DNA from: Flavobacterium hibisci
GTDB taxonomy: Bacteria > Bacteroidota > Bacteroidia > Flavobacteriales > Flavobacteriaceae
DNA length: 64,000 bases
Assembly (NCBI RefSeq): GCF_020026925.1
Contig: NZ_JAIQDW010000021.1
Coordinates: 1 to 64,000, forward strand
Reading direction: 5' to 3'
Shown here: positions 51,214 to 60,178 of the stretch, in pieces
Layout: each line of letters begins with the position of its first letter
How positions within the stretch are numbered: the first letter of the stretch is position 1
Translations under genes and position numbers: made by a program
The notes under the pieces: generated by a model
The model's database searches: none
What the model saw: the letters and a program-made list of their open reading frames with translations, nothing else
Told to the model about the DNA's origin: nothing

Positions 51214-54200
51214 TTACATATTCCTTCTATACTGCCCACCAACTTCAAACAACGCCGAAGTAATCTGACCCAAAGAACAAACCTTTGTAGCTTCCATTAA
51301 GTGGTCGAATAAGTTTTCGTTTTTAATAGCGGCTTGCTGTAACGTATTTAAATGCTCGTTTACTTTTGCTTCGTGAAATTGATGTAAATTATCCAGCATC
51401 GTAATTTGATATTGTTTTTCTTCTTCGGTGGCGCGAATTACCTCAGCCGGAATAACTGTTGGCGATCCTTTTGAACTCAGGAATGTGTTTACACCCACAA
51501 TTGGGAAATCTCCGTTGTGTTTTAAAGTTTCGTAATACAAACTTTCTTCCTGAATTTTAGATCTTTGGTACATGGTTTCCATTGCACCCAAAACTCCACC
51601 TCTTTCCGTAATTCTGTCGAATTCCTGAAGAACAGCAGCTTCAACTAAATCAGTTAATTCTTCGATGATGAACGAACCTTGAATTGGGTTTTCGTTTTTC
51701 GCCAAACCTAATTCTTTATTGATAATCAGCTGAATGGCCATCGCACGACGAACCGATTCTTCTGTTGGCGTTGTAATCGCTTCGTCGTAAGCGTTGGTGT
51801 GCAATGAATTACAGTTATCGTAAATCGCATACAGAGCTTGTAACGTTGTTCTGATATCATTGAAATCAATTTCCTGTGCGTGTAAAGAACGTCCAGAAGT
51901 CTGAATATGATATTTTAGCATTTGGGCTCTTTCGTTGGCTCCGTATTTCAGTTTCATGGCTTTTGCCCAAATCTTACGCGCCACACGTCCAATAACCGAA
52001 TATTCCGGATCTACTCCGTTAGAGAAGAAGAACGATAAGTTTGGTCCAAAATCGTTGATGTTCATGCCACGGCTCAAATAATATTCCACGTAAGTGAAAC
52101 CATTTGAAAGCGTAAACGCCAATTGCGTAATTGGGTTCGCTCCTGCCTCGGCAATATGATATCCTGAAATCGAAACCGAATAGAAATTACGAACGTTTTT
52201 AGTAATAAAATATTCCTGAACGTCTCCCATTAAACGCAGCGCAAATTCAGTTGAAAAAATACAGGTATTCTGTGCCTGATCTTCTTTTAAAATATCGGCC
52301 TGAACCGTTCCACGAACTTGAGATAAGGTTTTTACTTTTATTTCGTTATAAACCTCCAAAGGCAAAACCTGATCTCCCGTTATGCCCAAAAGCATTAATC
52401 CTAAACCGTTGTTTCCTGACGGAAGTTCACCTTGGTATTTTGGTCTTTCGATTCCTTTGGCTGCATATAATTTGTTGATTTTAGCTTCAACTTCTTTTTC
52501 TAAACCATTTTCTTTAATGTAAATCTCACATTGCTGATCGATTGCAGCATTCATAAAGAAACCTAAAAGCATTGGCGCAGGTCCGTTGATGGTCATACTT
52601 ACCGAAGTCAAAGCATGAACCAAATCGAAACCTGAATATAATTTTTTAGCATCGTCTAAACAGCATATAGAAACTCCAGCATTTCCAATTTTTCCGTAAA
52701 TATCCGGACGTAAATCCGGGTCATTTCCGTATAAAGTCACACTGTCAAAAGCTGTTGAAAGACGTTTTGCAGGCATTCCCGCGCTTACATAATGAAAACG
52801 TTTGTTGGTTCTTTCTGGTCCGCCCTCGCCCGCAAACATTCTTGACGGATCTTCGCCTTCTCGTTTAAACGGATATAATCCAGAAGCGAAAGGAAATTCT
52901 CCAGGAACATTTTCCTGTAAATTCCAACGCAAAATATCACCCCAAGCTTCGTATTTAGGCAAAGCAATTTTTGGGATTTGTAAATGCGATAAACTTTCAG
53001 AATGTGTTGCAATATTAATTTCTTTATCACGAACTTTAAAACTATAAACTGGATTTTTGTATTTCGCTACTTTATCAGCCCAATTCAGGATAATTTCCCA
53101 ATTGTACGGATCTAAGTCCATTTTTACTTTATCAAATTGATTCAGTAAAAGGTTTAAGAAGATTCTGTTTTCGTCGTGTTCTGCGATCCCGCCTGGTAAA
53201 ACAGTAGCATCGTCAATTCCAGCTTTTGTAATTTGAGGCACTTTTCCAGAAACCGATTCTATGGTTTTAAAAATTCCGTATAATTTTTGAGCCACTTTTT
53301 GCTGTGCAATTGCAGTTTCATCATAATTTCTATTATTCTCGGCAATTTCAGATAAGTAACGTGTTCTTCCTGGCGGAATTACGAATATCTTTTCGCTCAT
53401 TTCTTTAGTGATTTCAAAAGTCGATTTCAAGTCAGAATCCGTTTTTTCTGCCACTTTATCCATGATCGATTTATACAACGTGTTCATTCCCGGATCGTTG
53501 AACTGCGAAGCAATAGTTCCGAAAACCGGCATTTCGTCCGGATTTTTATCCCAAAGATTATGATTGCGCTGGTATTGTTTTTTTACATCACGCAGCGCAT
53601 CAAGCGCACCGCGTTTATCAAATTTGTTTAAAGCTACTAAATCGGCAAAATCAAGCATGTCGATTTTCTCCAATTGGGTTGCAGCTCCAAATTCTGGTGT
53701 CATTACATATAAAGAAACATCAGAATGATCCATGATTTCGGTATCAGATTGTCCGATTCCTGAAGTTTCCAAAATAATCAAATCGTATTTTGCTGCCTTC
53801 AAAACCTGAATCGCTTCGGCTACATATTTAGACAAAGCCAAATTGGACTGACGTGTCGCCAGCGAACGCATATAAACTCTAGGATTATTTATAGCATTCA
53901 TACGGATCCTGTCTCCTAAAAGCGCTCCTCCCGTTTTTCTTTTCGAAGGATCGACAGAAACCAATCCGATTGTTTTTTCTGGGAAATCAATTAAAAAACG
54001 ACGCACCAATTCGTCAACCAAAGATGATTTTCCTGCTCCACCCGTTCCTGTTATTCCTAAAACTGGAATTTTAGAATTGGTATTACTTTCGTGAATTTGA
54101 TCAAAAACAGGTTTTGCTATTTCTGGGAAATTCTCTGCTGCCGAAATTAATCTTGCAATTGCTGTTGGCATTTTGCTTTCGATATGATCGATTTCTCCGT

Positions 54201-54654
54201 TTAGTTTATCTCCGATCGGAAAATCAGCACGTTCAACCAAATCATTAATCATTCCCTGAAGTCCTAAAGAACGGCCGTCGTCAGGAGAATAAATTCTTGT
54301 AATTCCATATTCATGCAATTCTTCGATTTCGTCTGGCAGAATAACGCCGCCTCCACCTCCGAAGATTTTGATGTGTCCTGCTCCTTTCTCACGAAGCAGA
54401 TCATACATATATTTAAAGTATTCATTGTGTCCTCCCTGATAAGATGTCATAGCGATTGCATTCGCATCTTCTTGGATCGCAGTGTTTACAACTTCTTCAA
54501 CACTGCGGTCATGCCCTAAATGGATTACTTCAACACCAGTTGACTGAATAATACGGCGCATAATATTGATTGCTGCATCATGACCGTCAAAAAGCGAAGC
54601 GGCTGTTACAATTCTTACTTTATTTTTAGGAATATATGTTTTTTGTTGTTCCAT
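51214..54654 (-). CDS. icmF: Fused isobutyryl-CoA mutase with G-protein chaperone (IcmF)
   Basis: 1146 aa, the usual IcmF length. Order: cobalamin-binding domain (residues 1-150, with FDGHDAAINIMRRIIQSTG, the DxH loop that takes the cobalt), a MeaI-like GTPase (about 195-440, P-loop GITGTGGAGKSSLVDELV and LVSVDPSKRKTGGALLGDR), then the mutase barrel (about 560-1146, YVSAGMPAKRLSTAFDSVTL, HIQTSGRSLHAQEIDFNDIR). It rearranges isobutyryl-CoA to n-butyryl-CoA (some also pivalyl- or isovaleryl-CoA) using adenosylcobalamin, with the built-in GTPase loading the cofactor. Single-gene unit. Confidence 0.95.
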   Translation of the reverse strand: MEQQKTYIPKNKVRIVTAASLFDGHDAAINIMRRIIQSTGVEVIHLGHDRSVEEVVNTAIQEDANAIAMTSYQGGHNEYFKYMYDLLREKGAGHIKIFGGGGGVILPDEIEELHEYGITRIYSPDDGRSLGLQGMINDLVERADFPIGDKLNGEIDHIESKMPTAIARLISAAENFPEIAKPVFDQIHESNTNSKIPVLGITGTGGAGKSSLVDELVRRFLIDFPEKTIGLVSVDPSKRKTGGALLGDRIRMNAINNPRVYMRSLATRQSNLALSKYVAEAIQVLKAAKYDLIILETSGIGQSDTEIMDHSDVSLYVMTPEFGAATQLEKIDMLDFADLVALNKFDKRGALDALRDVKKQYQRNHNLWDKNPDEMPVFGTIASQFNDPGMNTLYKSIMDKVAEKTDSDLKSTFEITKEMSEKIFVIPPGRTRYLSEIAENNRNYDETAIAQQKVAQKLYGIFKTIESVSGKVPQITKAGIDDATVLPGGIAEHDENRIFLNLLLNQFDKVKMDLDPYNWEIILNWADKVAKYKNPVYSFKVRDKEINIATHSESLSHLQIPKIALPKYEAWGDILRWNLQENVPGEFPFASGLYPFKREGEDPSRMFAGEGGPERTNKRFHYVSAGMPAKRLSTAFDSVTLYGNDPDLRPDIYGKIGNAGVSICCLDDAKKLYSGFDLVHALTSVSMTINGPAPMLLGFFMNAAIDQQCEIYIKENGLEKEVEAKINKLYAAKGIERPKYQGELPSGNNGLGLMLLGITGDQVLPLEVYNEIKVKTLSQVRGTVQADILKEDQAQNTCIFSTEFALRLMGDVQEYFITKNVRNFYSVSISGYHIAEAGANPITQLAFTLSNGFTYVEYYLSRGMNINDFGPNLSFFFSNGVDPEYSVIGRVARKIWAKAMKLKYGANERAQMLKYHIQTSGRSLHAQEIDFNDIRTTLQALYAIYDNCNSLHTNAYDEAITTPTEESVRRAMAIQLIINKELGLAKNENPIQGSFIIEELTDLVEAAVLQEFDRITERGGVLGAMETMYQRSKIQEESLYYETLKHNGDFPIVGVNTFLSSKGSPTVIPAEVIRATEEEKQYQITMLDNLHQFHEAKVNEHLNTLQQAAIKNENLFDHLMEATKVCSLGQITSALFEVGGQYRRNM

Positions 54655-54866
54655 TTTGCGAATATGATAATTTTATAGTGCAATTTACAAAATATTTCAT
54701 CAATTCAACTAAACGATAGTTTTATGTTAACAAAAAACAATTACTTTTTAGGCATACAAAATCCGTATCATCCAAAATATATTTTAAACAATAAATAAAA
54801 TATTGATTTTAAGCTGATTAATTCATTAGTAAACTAAATGAGGTTTTTAAGCTTATTTGTTTAAGA

Positions 54867-55436
54867 TTAAAAACTCTTTTTGATTTTTGATAAAAATTCA
54901 TGTGTTACTCCCAAATAAGAAGACAAATTTTTATTGTTTATTTTTTGAGTTTTTTGCGGGTATTTATTTACAAACTCAATATAGCGTTGTTTTGAGGTTT
55001 TATTTAAAACATCAACCAATCGTTCCTGTATGGCGATATTTGCCCTTTCAACCATTAAAATATGAAATTGAATCAATTTTGGAACCTCTTTAAATAAAAG
55101 CATTTTATTGGATTTGTTAATTACTAATATCTCACTATCTTCAATCGCTTTTATGTTATATTTAGTCAATTTATGATAATAAAAACTTTCCAGGTCGCAT
55201 ATCCATTCGTTTTCAAATGAAAAGAAAATGACAGTTTCTGTTCCGTTTTCATTCAAAATATAAGTCTTAAATGCCCCGTTCAGAATAAAACCTTCGTAGG
55301 AATTATTAGAGTCCTGAATTTGCAAAAACTCATTCTTTTTTAATTTAATAAATTCTGTTTTATCCAATATTAATTTCCACTCTTCGTCTGTAAGAGTAAT
55401 TTTTCTTTCAATATTCTGCCTTAGTTCTTCGTACAT
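54867..55436 (-). CDS. Crp/Fnr-family regulator
   Basis: 189 aa. N-terminal cyclic-nucleotide-binding-like domain (KKNEFLQIQDSNNSYEGFIL, GAFKTYILNENGTETVIFFS, SEILVINKSNKMLLF) and a short C-terminal helix-turn-helix (INNKNLSSYLGVTHEFLSKI). This compact form is common in Bacteroidota, and its ligand is generally unknown. It is divergent from the pectate lyase gene, sharing a 238-bp region with two dyads, so it may or may not act there. The gene ends at KKSF with no oddity. Confidence 0.88.
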   Translation of the reverse strand: MYEELRQNIERKITLTDEEWKLILDKTEFIKLKKNEFLQIQDSNNSYEGFILNGAFKTYILNENGTETVIFFSFENEWICDLESFYYHKLTKYNIKAIEDSEILVINKSNKMLLFKEVPKLIQFHILMVERANIAIQERLVDVLNKTSKQRYIEFVNKYPQKTQKINNKNLSSYLGVTHEFLSKIKKSF

Positions 55437-55500
55437 ACTTTTAATTATTTCTTAATTAAAATTTCTAAAATTCTAAAATTTGGGAGTGAATTTAAATAAT

Positions 55501-55512
55501 GTAATCGATTAC
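55501..55512. promoter_or_regulatory. LacI-type operator candidate
   Basis: GTAATCGATTAC is a perfect 12-bp palindrome with the AAnCGnTT-like core (AATCGATT) typical of LacI/GalR-family sites. It lies 163 bp upstream of the pectate lyase ATG and 65 bp from the Crp/Fnr gene start. No LacI gene is in the window. Confidence 0.5.
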
Positions 55513-55588
55513 GCAAAAATATAAAAATTATATTATACTCAGAATAATTATGTAAAAAAAATCAAATATTCAAATTAATTACAAAATA

Positions 55589-55633
55589 ATTGAACAAGTT
55601 CAATATTTGTGTAGGATTTAATCAACATCTTTG
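55589..55633 (+). promoter_or_regulatory. Pectate lyase promoter with second dyad
   Basis: The inverted repeat ATTGAAC-AA-GTTCAAT (55589-55604) directly precedes TTTG (55606-55609), followed after 16 nt by CATCTTTG (55626-55633), a near match to the TAnnTTTG -7 box, 42 bp before the ATG. Confidence 0.5.
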
Positions 55634-55674
55634 CATTACTATAAAATGTAGTAATAACCAAACAAAAAACCATT

Positions 55675-56778
55675 ATGAATTTTAAAACCAAATTTGCGAT
55701 TTCGCTATTTGCGATTACCTTGAGTTTTGCAGCTTGTAACACAGATGATGATCAAAATGCTGACAACGCTGTCCTAAGTACCCAGGAAACAGTTTCTGCT
55801 TCAACTTCAAAAGTTGGGGTTTGCTCTGAAGTACCGGGATGGGCTTCTCAAAACGGAAGCACAACCGGAGGGGGCACATCTGCAGAGACAGCGGTAACCA
55901 CTTATGCACAATTGAAATCGGCTATTGAAAACACTTCTGTAAAAGTGATCAAAGTATCCGGAACAATTACAGTTTCTGCAAGATTATCGTTTCAAAACCA
56001 AACCGGAAAAACAATTTACGGTACAAGTGGTGCAAGGCTGGTTTCAACAAATCAGACTAAGGATGGTTCCGGGATCATTTATATTAAAGGCTGTAAAAAC
56101 ATCATTATCAGAAACCTGATTTTTGAAGGACCCGGAGCTTATGACACAGATGGCTGGGACAACGCCACTCTGGACAACTGTCAGAATGTATGGGTGGATC
56201 ATTGTGAATTCAGAGACGGTGTTGACGGAAACTTTGATATTAAAAACCAATCTGATTACATAACAGTTTCGTATTCAAAATTCACCTACCTTAAAGCTCC
56301 AAGAGCAGGTGGTTCAGGTGGTTCAGATGACCACAGATATTCTAACTTAATTGGTTCAAGCGATGGGGCTACTGCAGATCGTGGCAAATTAAGAATCACA
56401 TTTGCACGTTGCTGGTGGGCTAGCGGATGTAAAGAAAGAATGCCTAGAGTTCGATTTGGAAAAGTACATATTGTCAACAGTTATTTCAACAGTTCTGTTA
56501 GCAACAAATGTATTGCCGCAGGTTTTGAAGCTAATATAAACGTTGAAGACAATGTGTTTGAAAACGTAAAAAACCCAATTGACCTAATGACTGGTTTTAC
56601 TGCTGTAACTGTAAATTCCGGAAATGTTTTCACTAATACAACTGGTACTAAAACAGGACAAAACACCGCTTTTACACCTCCTTATAACATTGTAAAAATT
56701 GCTGCGTCTGCTGTTAAATCTGATGTTTCTGCCAATGCCGGAGCAACATTTTCAGGCAACATTTGCGGTTCATTCTAA
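55675..56778 (+). CDS. Pectate lyase (PL1 type), lipoprotein
   Basis: 367 aa. Lipoprotein signal ISLFAITLSFAACNTDDDQN with Cys20, so surface- or periplasm-anchored. The mature enzyme is a right-handed beta-helix of polysaccharide lyase family 1: NIIIRNLIFEGPG, the calcium-site VWVDHCEFRDGVDG and NFDIKNQSDYITVSYSKF, and the catalytic basic patch ERMPRVRFGKVHIVNSYF. It cleaves polygalacturonate by beta-elimination. It is a single gene with two possible operators upstream (a LacI-type palindrome and a second dyad) and a strong terminator downstream. Confidence 0.93.
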   Translation: MNFKTKFAISLFAITLSFAACNTDDDQNADNAVLSTQETVSASTSKVGVCSEVPGWASQNGSTTGGGTSAETAVTTYAQLKSAIENTSVKVIKVSGTITVSARLSFQNQTGKTIYGTSGARLVSTNQTKDGSGIIYIKGCKNIIIRNLIFEGPGAYDTDGWDNATLDNCQNVWVDHCEFRDGVDGNFDIKNQSDYITVSYSKFTYLKAPRAGGSGGSDDHRYSNLIGSSDGATADRGKLRITFARCWWASGCKERMPRVRFGKVHIVNSYFNSSVSNKCIAAGFEANINVEDNVFENVKNPIDLMTGFTAVTVNSGNVFTNTTGTKTGQNTAFTPPYNIVKIAASAVKSDVSANAGATFSGNICGSF

Positions 56779-56798
56779 GTTATAAAAAATTGTTCGAT

Positions 56799-56830
56799 AA
56801 AAGCTATCCGGATTGGGTAGCTTTTTTGTT
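56799..56830 (+). terminator. Terminator of the pectate lyase gene
   Basis: AAAAGCTATCC (56799-56809) pairs with GGGTAGCTTTT (56815-56825), with one T-G pair and a 5-nt loop, then T's. Confidence 0.85.
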
Positions 56831-56874
56831 TTTATCAATATTATGAAGAAGTTTTATGAAACTAAAATTTCTAA

Positions 56875-56945
56875 ATTAGCCCCGATAGAAACGATATCCC
56901 GCGCTTTTTTCTGCGCGGAATTTAGTGGACAGCGGGACAAAAGTT
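56875..56945. ncRNA. Candidate structured RNA or repeat (Flavo-1-like)
   Basis: A GC-richer island in the 56.8-57.0 kb gap: AGCCCCGATAG, a perfect 6-bp stem CCGCGC (56899-56904) with GCGCGG (56913-56918), then TTTAGTGGACAGCGGGA whose CGGG can pair back to CCCG. I recall closely similar AGCCCCGATAG ... AGTGGACAGCGGGA units between Flavobacterium genes and associate them with the Flavo-1 RNA motif, but this identification is from memory. Confidence 0.4.
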
Positions 56946-57038
56946 AATTATGAAACAAAATGTTTGTGCTCCTGAAATAAAATTTTGGCTTTGTTTTTGA
57001 ATAAGTAGTATTTTTGAAACTTAATAAAACCCCATTTA

Positions 57039-57758
57039 ATGAAAAAGATATTACTTCTTGCCGTAGCATTTTCTCTTAATTCCTGTGCACAGGTACAACA
57101 AACTTTAAATCAGTTGCCACAAATATCTTCGCAAATCCCGGGAGTTGGCGGTGTAGATATCGCTTCAGGCTTAAAAGAAGCTTTAAACAAAGGAATTACA
57201 CAGCAGGTGAGCAAACTAACCGCTGTTGATGGTTTTTATAAGAATGAAGCAGTAAAAATTCTTATGCCTGCAGAATTGCAAAAAGTGGATGCTACTTTAC
57301 GCAAAGTGGGACTTAGCTCATTGGCTGATGAAGGTATCAAAATGCTGAACCGCGCTGCAGAAGACGCAGTGAAAGAAGCTACTCCTATCTTTGTTTCGGC
57401 AGTAAAAAACATGACTTTTACTGATGCCAAAAATATTCTATTAGGCAATGACAGCGCTGCTACAAATTATCTACAAGGTAGCACTAGTACTGCTCTTTAT
57501 GCCAAATTTAATCCGGTAATTAAAAGTTCTTTTGAAAAAGTAGGCGCCGATGCTGTATGGACAAAAATCATCAATAAATACAATACCATTCCGCTAGTAA
57601 AAAAAGTAAATCCGGATCTTACTGATTACACTACGAATCAGGCTTTAGCAGGCGTCTTTAAAATGATTGCCGTGGAAGAAAAGGAAATCCGCAACAACAT
57701 AAGTGCAAGAACTACTCCGTTGTTAAAAAGTGTTTTTGCTATGCAGGACAAAAAATAA
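57039..57758 (+). CDS. DUF4197 lipoprotein
   Basis: 239 aa. Lipoprotein signal LLLAVAFSLNSCAQVQQ with Cys16. The all-helical mature part is typical of DUF4197: DIASGLKEALNKGITQQVSK, GFYKNEAVKILMPAELQKVD and GNDSAATNYLQGSTSTALYA. The family is widespread in Bacteroidota and Proteobacteria with no known function. It is followed 28 bp later by purU, which may be co-transcribed. Confidence 0.9.
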   Translation: MKKILLLAVAFSLNSCAQVQQTLNQLPQISSQIPGVGGVDIASGLKEALNKGITQQVSKLTAVDGFYKNEAVKILMPAELQKVDATLRKVGLSSLADEGIKMLNRAAEDAVKEATPIFVSAVKNMTFTDAKNILLGNDSAATNYLQGSTSTALYAKFNPVIKSSFEKVGADAVWTKIINKYNTIPLVKKVNPDLTDYTTNQALAGVFKMIAVEEKEIRNNISARTTPLLKSVFAMQDKK

Positions 57759-57786
57759 GCCTTTAACCGATTAACCAAAAATTATA

Positions 57787-58641
57787 ATGCAAAAAATAAC
57801 TATTCTGATTCACTGTAAGGATCAAAAAGGAATTATTGCTGCAGTAACAGCTTTTATTGCAAAAGTAGAAGGAAATATTACCTATATCGATCAGCATGTT
57901 GATACAGAACAAAATGTATTTTTTATGCGATTAGAATGTGACTTAACAAACCACAATATCAGTATTGAAGCCATAAAAGACGATTTTAACCAAACCATTG
58001 CGGCAGATTTTGATATGTCCTGGGATTTGTACAATCAGGAGCAGAAACCTAAAATGGCCTTGTTTGTTTCTAAATATGATCACTGTTTGTTTGATATTTT
58101 AGGACGTTACAGTGCCGGTGAGCTAAATATTCAAATTCCGGTAATCATCAGCAACCATAATGATTTAAGATCGATTGCAGAACGTTTTGATATTCCGTTT
58201 CACTGTGTTCCTTTTACCAAAGACAATAAAGAAGAAGGTGAAGCCAAACAAATTGAACTGCTAAAAAAATACCAGATTAATTTTATTGTGCTTGCACGTT
58301 ATATGCAGATCATTACACCTGGTTTGATTTCGCTTTACGAAAATAAAATCATTAATATCCACCATTCGTTTTTGCCTGCTTTTCCTGGTGCAAAGCCGTA
58401 CCATTCTGCATTTAAAAGAGGAGTAAAAATTATTGGTGCCACAAGTCATTATGTTACAGAAGAGTTAGACGAAGGTCCGATTATTGAGCAGGATATTTCA
58501 CGTGTTTCTCATATCCATTCTGTTGAGGACTTTATTATGAAAGGAAGAGATTTGGAACGAATTGTTCTAGCACGAGCCATAAAGCTGCATGCTGAACGTA
58601 AAACAATGGTTTACAGCAACAAAACGGTTGTTTTTTCTTAA
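57787..58641 (+). CDS. purU: Formyltetrahydrofolate deformylase
   Basis: 284 aa, normal length. N-terminal ACT domain (ITILIHCKDQKGIIAAVTAF, residues 3-22) and C-terminal formyltransferase-like domain with the catalytic elements INIHHSFLPAFPGAKPYHSA, KIIGATSHYVTEELDEGPII and the closing LERIVLARAIKLH helix. It hydrolyses 10-formyl-tetrahydrofolate to formate and tetrahydrofolate, balancing one-carbon pools; formate can feed PurT in purine synthesis. The ACT domain usually senses glycine or methionine in relatives. Confidence 0.95.
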   Translation: MQKITILIHCKDQKGIIAAVTAFIAKVEGNITYIDQHVDTEQNVFFMRLECDLTNHNISIEAIKDDFNQTIAADFDMSWDLYNQEQKPKMALFVSKYDHCLFDILGRYSAGELNIQIPVIISNHNDLRSIAERFDIPFHCVPFTKDNKEEGEAKQIELLKKYQINFIVLARYMQIITPGLISLYENKIINIHHSFLPAFPGAKPYHSAFKRGVKIIGATSHYVTEELDEGPIIEQDISRVSHIHSVEDFIMKGRDLERIVLARAIKLHAERKTMVYSNKTVVFS

Positions 58642-58663
58642 TACACCTAAGATTTATAAAATT

Positions 58664-58698
58664 AAATAAGCCGTTTCAAATAATTGAACGGCTTATTT
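58664..58698. terminator. Bidirectional terminator
   Basis: AAATAAGCCGTT.CAA (58664-58679) pairs with TTGAACGGCTTATTT (58684-58698), with one bulged T and a 4-nt loop. It lies between convergent purU and proline dehydrogenase genes. Confidence 0.85.
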
Positions 58699-58718
58699 TA
58701 TATGATAATATTAAAAAA

Positions 58719-59888
58719 CTATTTTCCTTTTCTTCTTTTGCGTTCTGCTTTAATCATCGACAATTCGCGGCTCGTTTGCCCTGCCACTGAAGTATTTTCT
58801 TCAGCGCGACGAATCAGGTACGGCATCACGTCTTTTACAGGTCCGAAAGGCAGATATTTTGCAACATTATAACCATTCTCCGCCAGATTATAACTGATGT
58901 TATCGCTCATTCCGTATAATTGTCCAAACCAAATTCTGTTATCACTTTTTGAAATTCCTTTTTGTTGCATCAATTCCATTAGTTTATACGAACTCAATTC
59001 ATTGTGGGTTCCAGCAAAAATTGACATTTTATCAAGATGTTCCAACATATAAAGTACTGCTGCATCATAATTTTCATCTGTAGCTTCTTTAGAAACACAA
59101 ATTGGCGAAACATATCCCTTTTCCTCTGCCCTCTTATTTTCTTTTTCCATATAAGCACCCCGAACCAGTTTCATTCCAATATAAAATGCTTCGTTTTTAG
59201 CAACTTCATGCAGCTTTTTCAAATAATCCAAACGATCCCAACGGTACATTTGTAACGTATTGAAGACTATTGCCTTTTCTCTATTGTATTTTCGCATCAT
59301 TTCAGTTACCAGATCATCAGCTGCATCCTGCATCCAGCTTTCTTCTCCATCAATTAATAATGCTACATCTTTTTTATGTGCTTCGCTGCATACCTGGTCA
59401 AAACGAGCTACAACTCTATTCCACTCTTCTTGTTCAGCAGCATTTAAAGTTTGTTTTTCGCCTAATTTCTCATACAATTCAAAACGTCCTAAACCTGTTG
59501 GCTTAAATACTGCAAACGGTATCGCAAGGCGTTCTTTTGCAAATTCAATAGTTTTTAATGTCATTTCTAAAGCGGCATCAAATTGTGCTTCTTCTTCTTT
59601 TCCTTCAACTGAATAATCTAATACAGATGAAACCCCTTTGGTAAACATTTTATCCACTACAGTTAAACAGTCGTGTTCATTTACACCGCCACAAAAATGA
59701 TCGAATACAGTGGCACGAATCAAACCTTCTACCGGAAGATGCGCTTTAATAGCAAAATTCGTAACCGCTGTCCCTATCCTAACCAAAGGTTCGCTGTCAA
59801 TCATTTTAAAAAGAAAGTAAGCCCTATCAAGTTCTGTATCGCTTTTTAACGAAAAGGCAACCTGAGTATTGTCGAATATTTTTTCCAT
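58719..59888 (-). CDS. Proline dehydrogenase
   Basis: 389 aa, single-domain FAD enzyme that oxidises proline to pyrroline-5-carboxylate. Recognised by LIDGEESWMQDAADDLVTEM, MKLVRGAYMEKENKRAEEKG, FAGTHNELSSYKLMELM, and the C-terminal FGQLYGMSDNISYNLAENG plus YLPFGPVKDVMPYLIRRAEE, which form the substrate and flavin sites. Without the PutA DNA-binding or dehydrogenase domains it works alone on the membrane side of proline use. It is convergent with purU and divergent from aroB. Confidence 0.93.
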   Translation of the reverse strand: MEKIFDNTQVAFSLKSDTELDRAYFLFKMIDSEPLVRIGTAVTNFAIKAHLPVEGLIRATVFDHFCGGVNEHDCLTVVDKMFTKGVSSVLDYSVEGKEEEAQFDAALEMTLKTIEFAKERLAIPFAVFKPTGLGRFELYEKLGEKQTLNAAEQEEWNRVVARFDQVCSEAHKKDVALLIDGEESWMQDAADDLVTEMMRKYNREKAIVFNTLQMYRWDRLDYLKKLHEVAKNEAFYIGMKLVRGAYMEKENKRAEEKGYVSPICVSKEATDENYDAAVLYMLEHLDKMSIFAGTHNELSSYKLMELMQQKGISKSDNRIWFGQLYGMSDNISYNLAENGYNVAKYLPFGPVKDVMPYLIRRAEENTSVAGQTSRELSMIKAERKRRKGK

Positions 59889-60041
59889 TAAGTTTAGTTT
59901 TGAGGCAAAGATAAAGAGTGTTTTGAATATTATTTAACAAAACAATTATATTTTTAAAAAATTATAACACAACAACTACAGATATAAATATCATGCCTTT
60001 ATTAATCCATTATTAAGGAATAAGCAAAAAACTCAACCAAA

Positions 60042-60049
60042 TATTTTTG
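60042..60049 (+). promoter_or_regulatory. Candidate -7 box for aroB
   Basis: TATTTTTG matches the TAnnTTTG -7 consensus, 130 bp upstream of the aroB start. It implies a leader of roughly 125 nt; an 18-codon frame (ATG near 60085) lies within it but is too short to claim. Confidence 0.4.
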
Positions 60050-60178
60050 CAGTATCGCCAATCAGAAATTTTACCTGAATTAATATGAAAGCTTATTTTT
60101 TAAACAAATTAGACTCAGGTTTTGAATATTATTTAGTTTAAAATGCCTTATTTTGCGGATTCAATTAACCAAAAAATT

